From the IMG/VR virus record IMGVR_UViG_3300012920_000192, positions 1-28,329 of that record: a stretch of 28,329 bases of DNA, one strand, 5' to 3'. Positions 1 through 8,118 of this stretch are shown here, in pieces (the stretch's first letter is position 1; each line of letters begins with the position of its first letter). The DNA comes from a virus. Made by a program: the position numbers and the translations under genes. The notes under the pieces were generated by a model. It worked only from the letters and a program-made list of their open reading frames with translations. It did no database searches and had not been told where the DNA came from.

Positions 1-1
1 G

Positions 2-133
2 TTTTGTTCTGGTTGTGTGAACCACTGTAAAATTATGCCAGATTTAGAGAAAATTGGCGAATCTGCGTTAGAAAATAAAGAAAATTTGACAGAAACGAAT
101 CTACGACACGCTTATATGCGTTGTAAATACTAA
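2..133 (+). CDS. C-terminal end of an unidentified small protein (5' partial)
   Basis: Reading frame 2 is open from the window edge to TAA at 131-133 and encodes 43 residues. The fragment starts with a cysteine-rich patch (C-x2-C-x4-C, with a neighbouring His), which could bind a metal. A charged helical-looking stretch follows, ending in Arg-Cys-Lys-Tyr. An internal ATG at 35 would give only 32 residues and split the Cys patch, so the true start probably lies upstream of the window. It is followed by a late-promoter-like octamer and the next small gene. I do not recognise the family; being a gene at all rests on frame, strand and packing with its neighbours. Confidence 0.5.
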   Translation, partial: FCSGCVNHCKIMPDLEKIGESALENKENLTETNLRHAYMRCKY

Positions 134-141
134 CATAAATA
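134..141 (+). promoter_or_regulatory. Late-promoter-like octamer CATAAATA
   Basis: CATAAATA differs by one base from the T4 late -10 element TATAAATA. It follows the stop codon at 131-133 and ends five bases before the ATG at 147. With T4 spacing, transcription would start at about the A of that ATG. The same variant occurs at 24411-24418 before another gene. Confidence 0.5.
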
Positions 142-146
142 GAAAT

Positions 147-338
147 ATGACTTATTGCAACAATTGTGGACACGAATCTCATTGTGGAAACAGATATACT
201 GTTGAAGATGAAGACGGATTTACAGGAGAATCTTATGAAAGAGAAATTTGTAAACATTGTCGTTGTGAAAAGTGCGAAATATCAATAGAAGATGAAATAA
301 AATACGAAATAAATGAAGATTTATTTAATGGAGCATAA
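147..338 (+). CDS. Small zinc-ribbon-like protein, 63 aa
   Basis: This small acidic protein carries two cysteine knuckles, C4-x2-C7 near the N-terminus and C35-x2-C38 with a further C40-x2-C43, plus H9, H12 and C13. The arrangement suggests a zinc ribbon, but ligand assignment is inference. There is no signal peptide or membrane segment. No ribosome-binding site precedes the ATG; instead a late-promoter-like octamer ends five bases upstream, so the message may be leaderless. Small proteins of this type occur beside baseplate genes in marine T4-like phages as far as I recall, but I know of no assigned function. The next gene starts six bases after its stop. Confidence 0.72.
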   Translation: MTYCNNCGHESHCGNRYTVEDEDGFTGESYEREICKHCRCEKCEISIEDEIKYEINEDLFNGA

Positions 339-344
339 AAAATT

Positions 345-602
345 ATGAGTAAAATGAGATTATACAAATTTTGGAATGAAAATGGTGATGAAAAAGAAAA
401 AGAAGCGATGAGTTTGAAAAAAGCAGTAATGTCAGTTCAAGGCGATTACAAAGACAGATTTATAAGTGTTGAATATGTTAGTAAAAAAGGTAAACAAATT
501 AGTCAATCTGTAGAAATACCTATGGGTAGAAAGATTAGACAGTCAATGGCCTTAGAAAAAAAGAGATTAGCCAAAAAAGCAGCGTTAGAGGCTAGAAGAT
601 AA
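345..602 (+). CDS. Lysine-rich hypothetical protein, 85 aa
   Basis: I do not recognise this protein. It is strongly basic. The first half has alternating hydrophobic residues that could form beta strands (around residues 5-60), and the last 25 residues are rich in Lys, Arg and Ala and probably helical. A GGAG at 330-333 lies about 11 bases before the ATG, somewhat far for a ribosome-binding site. Its TAA shares one base with the ATG of the next gene (TAATG at 600-604), implying coupled translation. The position just before the PAAR and baseplate genes suggests a virion or assembly role, but nothing in the sequence proves it. Confidence 0.7.
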   Translation: MSKMRLYKFWNENGDEKEKEAMSLKKAVMSVQGDYKDRFISVEYVSKKGKQISQSVEIPMGRKIRQSMALEKKRLAKKAALEARR

Positions 603-745
603 TGGCAAAATTAGCAAAATCATTTGTGGCGCATGAAAGAATGCCTAAAAAAACATCACAAGGAAATAGAAAAGGTGTTAAATTTAGTTCAATGAACAAA
701 TCTCGTAAAAGATCATTTAAATTTTACAACTCACAAGGAAAATAA
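602..745 (+). CDS. 47-aa basic protein beside the baseplate genes
   Basis: This short ORF runs from ATG 602 to TAA 743-745 and links to both neighbours by TAATG junctions (600-604 and 743-747). That tight chaining is the best evidence it is real. The product is very basic, about one third Lys/Arg, with no hydrophobic segment. It has a Ser-Met-Asn-Lys-Ser-Arg-Lys-Arg-Ser stretch near the C-terminus and few acidic residues, so nucleic-acid or protein-surface binding is possible. I recall similar short basic ORFs next to baseplate genes in marine T4-like phages but no function. It is easily missed by a 60-residue cutoff. Confidence 0.68.
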   Translation: MAKLAKSFVAHERMPKKTSQGNRKGVKFSSMNKSRKRSFKFYNSQGK

Positions 746-1008
746 TGCCTGGTATTAGTAGAAACGGACAAGATGTGGCTGGTGGTGTCGCCATAGAAGG
801 TAGTTCTAATGTTTCTGTTAATGGTAGTGGTGTTGTAAGATTAGGTGATAAAGTAGCAAGTCACGGTTTAGCGCCACATTCACCAACACCACCTATGACT
901 AGTAGTTCATCTACTATAAGAGTAAATAGTATTGGTGTATGTAGGGCTGGTGATAGTGCTTCTTGTGGACATACTATTTCTGGTAGTTCAAACGTAAACG
1001 CTGGTTAA
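745..1008 (+). CDS. PAAR-domain tail spike tip protein, 87 aa
   Basis: PAAR proteins cap the central spike of contractile tails and sharpen it for membrane penetration; the T4 counterpart is gp5.4. The whole protein matches a single PAAR domain. It has short glycine- and serine-rich turns, two histidines in the first half (H40 and H45), and in the second half C66 within Gly-Val-Cys-Arg-Ala-Gly-Asp and a Ser-Cys-Gly-His motif (C74, H76) that supplies likely zinc ligands. The length is normal for the family. The ATG overlaps the previous stop. It lies directly upstream of gp25, as expected for a baseplate cluster. No effector extension is present, so it is a plain tip. Confidence 0.9.
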   Translation: MPGISRNGQDVAGGVAIEGSSNVSVNGSGVVRLGDKVASHGLAPHSPTPPMTSSSSTIRVNSIGVCRAGDSASCGHTISGSSNVNAG

Positions 1009-1013
1009 TAGTG

Positions 1014-1021
1014 TATAAATA
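1014..1021 (+). promoter_or_regulatory. Late promoter TATAAATA before gene 25
   Basis: This is an exact T4 late -10 octamer in the gap between the PAAR gene and gene 25. It ends five bases before the ATG at 1027, so T4 spacing puts the transcription start on the start codon. The octamer also lies inside a potential RNA hairpin (1006-1027) described in the findings. Confidence 0.7.
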
Positions 1022-1026
1022 TTGTT

Positions 1027-1455
1027 ATGCCTAGTTATAGTGTAGAAAACATATCTAACAATAGTAAAAGATCAAATAGAATCTATAAAGATTTAGATTT
1101 AGATTTTGGTAGAAACACTGTGACAAATGATGTAAATAAATTAACTGATGTTGAGGCAGTTAAAAGAAGTGTTAGAAATTTAATTCAAACTAATCACTTT
1201 GAAAGACCATTCCATCCAGAGATTGGTGGTAATGTAAGAGCACTATTATTTGAACCAGTCACACCATTGACTGCTCTTAACTTACAAAGAAAGATAGAAG
1301 AAGTTTTAAATAATTTTGAACCAAGAATTAAATTAGTACAAATTTTAGCAAGACCAGATATTGATGGAAATAGGTATTCAATTCAAATCAGTTTTTATGT
1401 AATTGGTGTCACTAATCCAGTTACAGTAGAAACATTTTTAGAGAGATTAAGATAA
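1027..1455 (+). CDS. 25: Baseplate wedge subunit gp25
   Basis: gp25 is the small conserved wedge component of contractile tails, related to GpW/gp25 and TssE, which joins the wedge to sheath initiation at the inner baseplate. The diagnostic stretch is at residues 42-100: a helix, then the Glu-Arg-Pro-Phe-His-Pro-Glu-Ile-Gly-Gly turn (59-68), then Leu-Phe-Glu-Pro (74-77) and a long helix ending in Asn-Phe-Glu-Pro-Arg-Ile. The 142 residues are close to T4 gp25. No Shine-Dalgarno sequence precedes the ATG, and a late promoter sits immediately upstream. It is followed after one base by gene 6, the expected partner. Confidence 0.95.
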   Translation: MPSYSVENISNNSKRSNRIYKDLDLDFGRNTVTNDVNKLTDVEAVKRSVRNLIQTNHFERPFHPEIGGNVRALLFEPVTPLTALNLQRKIEEVLNNFEPRIKLVQILARPDIDGNRYSIQISFYVIGVTNPVTVETFLERLR

Positions 1456-1456
1456 A

Positions 1457-3310
1457 ATGGCAAGTAATAAATTAGAAGTTTCAGAATTAGATTTTGATAA
1501 TATAAAAAGTAATCTAAAAACATTTTTACAAAATCAATCAGAGTTCCAAGATTACGATTTTGAAGGTTCTGGCTTTGCTGTTCTTTTAGATGTTCTTGCT
1601 TACAATACACACTACTTAGGTTTCAATGCCAATATGTTGGCAAACGAAATGTACCTAGACAGCGCTGACATTAGAAAAAATATTGTGTCATTAGCAAAGA
1701 TGTTAGGTTATACACCAACATCACCTAAATCACCAACTGCATCAATTGATATTTTAGTAAACAACGCAAGTGGGTCTTCTATCACTATGGCAAAAGGAAC
1801 AACTTTTACAACGACAGTAGATGGAACGACTTATCAATTTGTGACAAATGCTGATCATACAATTTCAGCAAGTTCAGGTGTTTATAATTTTTCAGGTATA
1901 TCAATTTTTGAAGGTACTTTAGTCACATTTAAATATACAGTAGATAGTTCTGATCCAGATCAAAAATTTATTATTCCAAGTGTAAACGCTGATACATCTA
2001 CATTAAAGGTCACAGTTCAAAATTCAGTATCAGATACAACAACAGCGACATATACAAAGGCATCAGATTTTACTTCCATAGGTAGTACATCAAAAGTTTA
2101 TTTTTTACAAGAGGGTGAAGATGGTAAGTTTGAAACTTATTTTGGTGATGGTGTTATTGGTAAATCTTTAGATGATGGTAATATTGTAATTTTAGAATAT
2201 ATTGTTTCAAATAAAGCTGATGCAAATGGCGCTTCTTCATTCGCACTATCAGGTAGTGTTGGTGGATTTACAGATGTCACAATAACAACTAAATCAAATG
2301 CTCAAGGTGGTGCAGAGGCACAAACAAAAGAGTCTATAAGATACAATGCACCATTACAATACGCAAGACAAGATAGAGCAGTCACAACAAGTGATTACGA
2401 AACACTTGTACAAGAAATATATCCAAATGCTCAATCAGTTTCAGCTTGGGGTGGTGAAGATGATGAAACACCAATTTATGGTGTAGTAAAAATTGCCATT
2501 AAAGCAGCATCAGGTTCTACATTGACAGATACTACAAAACAAAGTATTAAAACACAATTACAAAAATACAATGTTGCTTCAGTTAGACCAGAAATTGTTG
2601 ATCCAGAAACTACATCTCTTATACTTAATACAACTGTAAAGTATGATGAAAAAGCAACTACAAAAACTTCAGATACAATAAAATCAAATGTCATAACCAC
2701 TTTAACAAATTATAATACAGATACACTAACACAATTTGATGGTGTGTTTAGACACTCAAAAGTTATAGGTTTAATAGATGATACAGATAATAGTATCTTA
2801 TCAAATGTGACTAAATTAGACATAAGAAAATCATTTACTCCAACATTAAGTTCATCTACAAGATATGATGTTTATTTTAGAAATGGTATTTTTAATCCAC
2901 ACTCTGGACATAAATCAGCCACTGGTGGAGTTATAAGTTCAACAGGTTTTAAAGTACCAAATGATAGTAATGTTTATTACCTTGATGATGATGGAAGCGG
3001 AAATATTAGAAGATATTATTTTGTAGGTTCTGTTAGAACATACGTAAATAACACTCAAGGAACAGTTGACTATGCATCTGGTCAAATCACAATTAACTCT
3101 TTAAATGTTGCGTCAGTAGAAAATATACGAGGTGCATCATCTACTGTTATTGAAATAACTGTAGAGCCAGAGTCTTATGATATAGTTCCTGTTAGAGATC
3201 AGATTTTAGAAATAGATACAGCAAACTCAACTATCACAGTAGAGGCAGATACATTTGTTGGTGGTTCTGCTGATGCTGGTATTGGATATACAACAACATC
3301 TAATTACTAA
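1457..3310 (+). CDS. 6: Baseplate wedge subunit gp6
   Basis: gp6 (baseplate_J-like) forms the inner ring that clamps wedges together during contraction. The 617 residues compare with about 660 in T4. The N-terminus has the typical Leu-Asp-Phe-x2-Ile-Lys pattern followed by a helical region containing Asp-Val-Leu-Ala-Tyr-Asn-Thr-His-Tyr (about residues 45-55). A central beta-rich region follows, then the Tyr-Asn-Ala-Pro-Leu-Gln-Tyr-Ala-Arg-Gln-Asp-Arg-Ala-Val-Thr segment (about 295-310), a hallmark of baseplate J/gp6 proteins that precedes the dimerisation domain. It begins two bases after the gene 25 stop, and its stop overlaps the next start (TAATG at 3308-3312). Confidence 0.93.
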   Translation: MASNKLEVSELDFDNIKSNLKTFLQNQSEFQDYDFEGSGFAVLLDVLAYNTHYLGFNANMLANEMYLDSADIRKNIVSLAKMLGYTPTSPKSPTASIDILVNNASGSSITMAKGTTFTTTVDGTTYQFVTNADHTISASSGVYNFSGISIFEGTLVTFKYTVDSSDPDQKFIIPSVNADTSTLKVTVQNSVSDTTTATYTKASDFTSIGSTSKVYFLQEGEDGKFETYFGDGVIGKSLDDGNIVILEYIVSNKADANGASSFALSGSVGGFTDVTITTKSNAQGGAEAQTKESIRYNAPLQYARQDRAVTTSDYETLVQEIYPNAQSVSAWGGEDDETPIYGVVKIAIKAASGSTLTDTTKQSIKTQLQKYNVASVRPEIVDPETTSLILNTTVKYDEKATTKTSDTIKSNVITTLTNYNTDTLTQFDGVFRHSKVIGLIDDTDNSILSNVTKLDIRKSFTPTLSSSTRYDVYFRNGIFNPHSGHKSATGGVISSTGFKVPNDSNVYYLDDDGSGNIRRYYFVGSVRTYVNNTQGTVDYASGQITINSLNVASVENIRGASSTVIEITVEPESYDIVPVRDQILEIDTANSTITVEADTFVGGSADAGIGYTTTSNY

Positions 3311-5889
3311 TGGCAAAGTTTACAGATAAAATATCAAACCTGATTAATCAACAGGTTCCAGAGTTCGTATTAGAACAACACCCTAAATTTTTAGAATTTT
3401 TAAAAACTTATTATACATTTATGGAGTCAGCCGAATTAGGTGTGACTTCAGTTCAAACAACAGATGGTATTCAATTAGAAACAGAAACAGCGCAAGAAAA
3501 TGAATTAATATTAGATGGCTCTCGTATTGATACAGATAGAACACAATTAGATGCCGGTGATAAAATACTTTTAGAAAGTTCTACTTATGGTAAATTTACT
3601 AGAGGTGAAACAATCACTGGTCAAACTTCAAAAGCAACTACGACTGTACTTGCTGAAGATTTAGATAATAATAGACTTTTTATATCAGCACAAGATAAGT
3701 TTATAGATGGTGAAACAGTTGTAGGCGCTAGTTCTAACGCTACAGCGATTATTAATAATTATAAACCAAATCCAGTAAACAATATACAAGAGTTATTAAA
3801 TTTTAGAGATCCTGATAAAGTTATATCAAATTTCTTAACAAAATTTAGAAACGAGTTTTTAAATACATTACCAGAAACATTAAGTAATGGTGTTGACAAA
3901 AGAAAGTTAATTAAAAATATTAAATCATTATACCGAGCAAAAGGTACAAATAGAGGACACCAATTATTTTTTAGATTATTATTTGGATTAGAATCAGAAA
4001 CAATATATCCAAGAGAAAGTATATTAAGAACATCTGATGGTAGTTGGGATACAAAAAAGATATTAAGAGCAATTGGAACTGTTGGTGATACAACTAATTT
4101 AATAGGTAGAACAATAACAGGCGAAACATCAGAAGCCACAGCAATAGTTGAAAATGTATTTAAATTTCAAATTGGTACAACTGAAGTATCTGAATTAATT
4201 TTAAATGATGATACTATTTCAGGTACCTTTGTAATAAGTGAAGTTGTAAGAGGTACATCAAGCGATGATGATGATATTTTTATCAAAGCAACTGTCACAG
4301 GTATTCCTAAAACAATTTCTATAACTAATGATGGAAATTTATATACTGAAGGAGATAGTGTATCAATTACTGGTGGTGGTAATGGATCAATTATTCAAAT
4401 AGATTCTGTTGGAAGAGGTGGTATTACAGATTTTGTTATTGCAACAGCAGGGTCTGGTTATGAGATTGGTGATGCTATAGAATTTACAAACACAGGAACA
4501 GGTGGAGGAAGTGCCAGTGCAAAAGTATCAGTAGTTAATGGAGGATTTACACAAGAAACTTCAACATCAACTGTTGATGACCATATAGTTTTGGAAGATG
4601 AAACAACAAGAGGTGATTCATACACAGGAAATAAAGTTGTACAAGAAAGTGGTACTGGCACTGGCGATATTACAGATATTAGAATTATATCAAGTGGAAA
4701 TAATTATCAATCTTTACCTGTAGTCGCAGTAGATGATACAAATGGATCAAGTGCAGTTGTATTTGCAAATGGTACAGATGTAGGTAGAGTATTAGGAATA
4801 AAAATTGTAGAATCAGGTTCAGGTTATGAAGCATCTCCATCACCACCCACATTAAAATTACCAAGTTATATTATTGTTTCAGGTGTTTCAGGTACATTTC
4901 AAGTTGGTGAAACTGTCACAGGACTTGATTCAACATCAACAGCAGTTACTGCCACTGTTGTTTCATTTACAGCAGGCACAGGTATATTAAAAGTTTCTAG
5001 TCCAACAGGGCAATTTTCTGAAAAAACAACAATCACATCTGCAAGTGGTGCAACAGCAACAGTTGAAAAAAATGATTTAGGTACAGCGACAGTGACAGTT
5101 GGAGCTGTTGTTGATACTACGGGTACTTATATTAACCAAGATGGTCATTTATCTGATGACTCAATGAAAGTACAAGATAGTTTATATTACCAAGATTTTT
5201 CTTATGTAATTAAAGTGGGTCGTTCAATATCTGATTGGAGAGATAGTTTTAAAAAGACAGTACACACATCAGGTTTTTATTTTTCTGGACAAGTTAATGT
5301 AGAAACACGAGTTGATGCTCAATTAAGAAGTTTCAATACAATTAATTCTGGTGTTGCGATTGAAGGTATACAAACAATATTAAATACATTATTCTCAACA
5401 ATCTTTGGAAGAAGATTAGGAACAACTAGTGATGGTACAAGTTTAAGAGTTAGTCCTCAATCTGGTGTTGATCCAGACTTTACTGATTCAACTAGCGATC
5501 ATTTCACAACAAATACTAGAGATGTCACTTTAAATCAACATATAACTTTAAAAAATGTTGGTGGAACAATAAAAGAATTAACTGATATTAGAAGTAATAC
5601 AACAAAGTATGGTGTACCTGTGGCTGGTCCTACATTAAAGAGTATTCAAAGACTAATTTTAAATAGTTTCTACGCAAACTCTATATCAATAGAACAATTA
5701 AATGCTTTAAGATTAACAGGAACATTAAATTCTAGTATAGACGGGGAATTAAATAATCTATCTGACTTTAATTTTAAATCAAAGACTAATTTTGCGATAC
5801 CAGCAGAAGTATGGCAAGTATCTAGTGATAGTTTTGATGAGGATAGAGATACTTTTGATGAAACTAATATAACTTTTGATGCTGCTTAA
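3310..5889 (+). CDS. Large baseplate-associated structural protein at the gp7 position, 859 aa
   Basis: It follows gp6 in the place T4 uses for gene 7, but I see no clear T4 gp7 similarity and give no symbol. The N-terminus (1-45) resembles large virion proteins of marine T4-like phages: a Pro-Glu-Phe-Val turn, then Pro-Lys-Phe-Leu-Glu-Phe-Leu-Lys. Residues 160-250 are a conserved helical block (Lys-Ser-Leu-Tyr-Arg-Ala-Lys-Gly-Thr). Two short beta-repeat types recur: Gly-Glu-x-Ile-Thr-Gly-x-Thr-Ser at about 98, 132, 265 and 532, and Ser-Gly-x-Gly/Asn-Tyr units at about 372, 453 and 493. The C-terminus carries an acidic Asp-Glu-rich repeat. A wedge or peripheral baseplate role is inferred from order and repeats. 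Confidence 0.82.
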   Translation: MAKFTDKISNLINQQVPEFVLEQHPKFLEFLKTYYTFMESAELGVTSVQTTDGIQLETETAQENELILDGSRIDTDRTQLDAGDKILLESSTYGKFTRGETITGQTSKATTTVLAEDLDNNRLFISAQDKFIDGETVVGASSNATAIINNYKPNPVNNIQELLNFRDPDKVISNFLTKFRNEFLNTLPETLSNGVDKRKLIKNIKSLYRAKGTNRGHQLFFRLLFGLESETIYPRESILRTSDGSWDTKKILRAIGTVGDTTNLIGRTITGETSEATAIVENVFKFQIGTTEVSELILNDDTISGTFVISEVVRGTSSDDDDIFIKATVTGIPKTISITNDGNLYTEGDSVSITGGGNGSIIQIDSVGRGGITDFVIATAGSGYEIGDAIEFTNTGTGGGSASAKVSVVNGGFTQETSTSTVDDHIVLEDETTRGDSYTGNKVVQESGTGTGDITDIRIISSGNNYQSLPVVAVDDTNGSSAVVFANGTDVGRVLGIKIVESGSGYEASPSPPTLKLPSYIIVSGVSGTFQVGETVTGLDSTSTAVTATVVSFTAGTGILKVSSPTGQFSEKTTITSASGATATVEKNDLGTATVTVGAVVDTTGTYINQDGHLSDDSMKVQDSLYYQDFSYVIKVGRSISDWRDSFKKTVHTSGFYFSGQVNVETRVDAQLRSFNTINSGVAIEGIQTILNTLFSTIFGRRLGTTSDGTSLRVSPQSGVDPDFTDSTSDHFTTNTRDVTLNQHITLKNVGGTIKELTDIRSNTTKYGVPVAGPTLKSIQRLILNSFYANSISIEQLNALRLTGTLNSSIDGELNNLSDFNFKSKTNFAIPAEVWQVSSDSFDEDRDTFDETNITFDAA

Positions 5890-5896
5890 AAATTAT

Positions 5897-5904
5897 TATA
5901 AATA
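5897..5904 (+). promoter_or_regulatory. Late promoter TATAAATA before the fibre cassette
   Basis: An exact late octamer lies just after the 5889 stop. The predicted start near 5910 leaves a short leader containing an AAGGAA ribosome-binding site (5915-5920) seven bases before the GTG start at 5928. The octamer sits between an AT-only inverted repeat (5891-5896 with 5904-5909). Confidence 0.75.
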
Positions 5905-5927
5905 TAATTAAGTAAAGGAATAAAAAC

Positions 5928-6971
5928 GTGGCAAAACAAACAATTAATATCGGATCAACAGCAAATGATGGAACAGGTTCTACGATTAGAGCTGGTGGTG
6001 ATTTAATTAATGATAACTTTAACGAAATTTATACTGCTTTAGGAAGTGGTACTGCTTTAAATGTAGATACATCTGGAGCTAGTAATGGACAAGCGCTTGT
6101 TTTTAATAGTGGATCAGGTAAATTTGTTGCTGGAACTCCATCTGTCACATCATCTTTTACTATTTCTGGTGATGGTGGTAGTAATCAAACAATTTCATCA
6201 AATGATACTTTAAATGTTCAAGGTGGTACAGGTATTGATACAACAGGTGTTGCTACTGATACACTTACAATTGCAATAGACTCATCTGTTGTCACAAAAA
6301 CAGGAACTCAAACACTATCTGCTAAAACTTTAACAACACCAGTAATTAATGCTGGTGCTCAATTAAAAAATGGTGCTACAAGCGCTGGTTTTTTAGAGTT
6401 TTTTGAAGATAGTGATAACGGCACTAATAAGGTCACATTGATCGGACCAGCGTCTACTGCTGATGTCACAGTCGTACTACCCGCAGCTGCTGATACACTT
6501 GTAGGTAAAGCAACAACTGATGTTTTAACAAATAAATCAATTGATAGTGATAACAATACAATCACAAATATTGTAAATGCTGATATTAAAGCAAATGCTG
6601 GAATCGTTAATAGTAAATTAGCAAATTCAACTATAACAGTCACAGGTGACTCGGGTTCAACAGCAATTGATCTAGGAGATACTTTAACTATAAATGGTGC
6701 TGGTGGTTTAACAGCTGCTATGTCAGGTGACACACTTACATTAACACAATCAAGTGCATCATTAACATATTCAAAAGGAACAGCAACTGGTGACGGATCA
6801 ACTGTTGGTTTTACTATAAATAGTGGTAGAGCAGTAGATAATATGTTAGTATTTGTCAATGGTATTTGTTTAGTACCTACAGATGACTATACAATATCAA
6901 GTACAACTTTAACTTTTGCTACGGCACCCGCAGCATCAGCAGAGATAACATTTAGGTATTTACCAATATAG
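5928..6971 (+). CDS. Tail fibre-like virion protein, 347 aa, GTG start
   Basis: The N-terminus has the signature of a common marine phage fibre family: Ile-Asn-Ile-Gly-x-Thr-Ala-Asn-Asp-Gly-Thr-Gly, then Gly-Asp-Leu-Ile-Asn-Asp-Asn-Phe-Asn-Glu-Ile-Tyr (residues 5-38). This probably docks or trimerises the fibre. The middle is Thr/Ser/Asn-rich shaft sequence with Thr-Gln-Thr-Leu-Ser-x-Lys-Thr-Leu and Thr-Asn-Lys-Ser-Ile units. The last 65 residues form a compact domain (Gly-Asp-Gly-Ser-Thr near its start, Ile-Ser-Ser-Thr-Thr-Leu-Thr-Phe near its end) that recurs as a stand-alone protein at 17250-17492. GTG is chosen because AAGGAA lies seven bases upstream. It heads a three-gene cassette between wedge genes. 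Confidence 0.82.
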   Translation: MAKQTINIGSTANDGTGSTIRAGGDLINDNFNEIYTALGSGTALNVDTSGASNGQALVFNSGSGKFVAGTPSVTSSFTISGDGGSNQTISSNDTLNVQGGTGIDTTGVATDTLTIAIDSSVVTKTGTQTLSAKTLTTPVINAGAQLKNGATSAGFLEFFEDSDNGTNKVTLIGPASTADVTVVLPAAADTLVGKATTDVLTNKSIDSDNNTITNIVNADIKANAGIVNSKLANSTITVTGDSGSTAIDLGDTLTINGAGGLTAAMSGDTLTLTQSSASLTYSKGTATGDGSTVGFTINSGRAVDNMLVFVNGICLVPTDDYTISSTTLTFATAPAASAEITFRYLPI

Positions 6972-6979
6972 GATAAAAT

Positions 6980-8116
6980 ATGGGAGCTATAACTAGAACA
7001 ATATCAAATAATTTAACAACCGATTTAGGTGGTGTTGGTGGTGTTAATTTTAGAAACCTTCTTATCAATGGAGATATGAGTTTAGCTCAAAGAGCAGCTT
7101 CAAAAGCAAGTATAAGTTCTGGAAACACTACACATACTTGCGATCAATGGAAAACTTATATAAATTCTGCTGGAACTTGGACTCAAACACAAGAGTCATT
7201 AACAAGTGGAGAAGCTTATGAGAATGGATTTATAAAATCTCTAAAAATGGATTGTACAACAGCAAATGGTAGTTTAAGTGCTGGAAGTTTTTTAATAGTT
7301 GCTCAAAGTATTGAAGCACAATTTTGTCAAACAATCAGAAAAGGAAGTCCTGGAGCAAAACAATTAACAGCTTCTTTTTGGGTTAAAAGTACAAAAACAG
7401 GAACTAACATTGTACAATTTGTTGGCCTTGATAACACCGTTAGAATTGTTGCTAAAAGTTATACTATTAATGCTTCAAATACTTGGGAAAAGAAAACTTT
7501 AACTATTCCGGCAGATACTGATACAAATGGAAAAATTGCAAATGATAATGGTGAAGGATTAAGAATGTTATTTTGGGTTGCTGCTGGATCTAATTATACA
7601 TCTGGTACATTAGCAACAACTTGGGGTACCAACACAGATGCAAATAGAGCAGTTGGACAAATTAATAATGCAGATAGTACATCTAATAATTTTGAAATTA
7701 CAGGAGTACAATTAGAAACTGGACCATCAGCATCTGATTTTGAGTTTTTACCACCCGATGTACATTTAGAAAGATGTCAAAGATATTTTCAACACCATAT
7801 TAAAAATCCTAACGAAGCATATACAGGTGGTTTTAGAAGTGCAACATCTGTTCAAATGGGAGTACAAATGTTTACACAAATGAGAGGACAACCAACAGCA
7901 ACTTATCAAGGTCTTAATTGCCACGATTTAGCAGATGGACAAAATTTAGATGCATCAGCAATTTCTTTTGGAGCTGTTAGTGGAACTTATGAGAGTGCTG
8001 TATGGTGTATAGTCACTTGTGATAGTGGTGGTAGTAATGGAGATGTTTCAATTGTATATGGAAAAGATACTGAAAGTACAGGAATATTAGGATTTTTTAT
8101 GGATGCGAGTTTTTAG
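6980..8116 (+). CDS. Tail fibre / receptor-binding-like protein, 378 aa
   Basis: Residues 24-38 hold the Phe-Arg-Asn-Leu-Leu-Ile-Asn-Gly-Asp-Met pattern typical of phage tail proteins whose central part resembles a carbohydrate-binding beta-sandwich. That sandwich seems to run to about residue 255. It closes with Phe-Glu-Ile-Thr-Gly-Val-Gln-Leu-Glu-Thr-Gly and the Leu-Glu-Arg-Cys-Gln-Arg-Tyr-Phe motif (about 262-269) that precedes the variable tip. The C-terminal 110 residues are the likely receptor-contact part. A GGATAA lies close upstream of the ATG, eight bases after the preceding gene. Host recognition is inferred from family and context; the ligand cannot be read from the sequence. Confidence 0.8.
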   Translation: MGAITRTISNNLTTDLGGVGGVNFRNLLINGDMSLAQRAASKASISSGNTTHTCDQWKTYINSAGTWTQTQESLTSGEAYENGFIKSLKMDCTTANGSLSAGSFLIVAQSIEAQFCQTIRKGSPGAKQLTASFWVKSTKTGTNIVQFVGLDNTVRIVAKSYTINASNTWEKKTLTIPADTDTNGKIANDNGEGLRMLFWVAAGSNYTSGTLATTWGTNTDANRAVGQINNADSTSNNFEITGVQLETGPSASDFEFLPPDVHLERCQRYFQHHIKNPNEAYTGGFRSATSVQMGVQMFTQMRGQPTATYQGLNCHDLADGQNLDASAISFGAVSGTYESAVWCIVTCDSGGSNGDVSIVYGKDTESTGILGFFMDASF

Positions 8117-8118
8117 AT

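Noticed and set aside
3759-4139. Minus-strand ORF of 126 codons inside the gp7-position gene
   Set aside because: It lies within a well-supported plus-strand gene, including its conserved helical block, and has no initiation signal.
6815-6822. TATAAATA octamer inside the fibre gene
   Set aside because: It is in coding sequence (Thr-Ile-Asn-Ser) with no gene starting soon after; chance occurrence is likely in AT-rich DNA.
6359-6859. Long minus-strand ORF of 166 codons opposite the fibre gene
   Set aside because: It mirrors a Thr/Ser/Asn-rich plus-strand gene whose codons seldom give stops on the reverse strand. It has no ribosome-binding site, and every supported gene is on the + strand.
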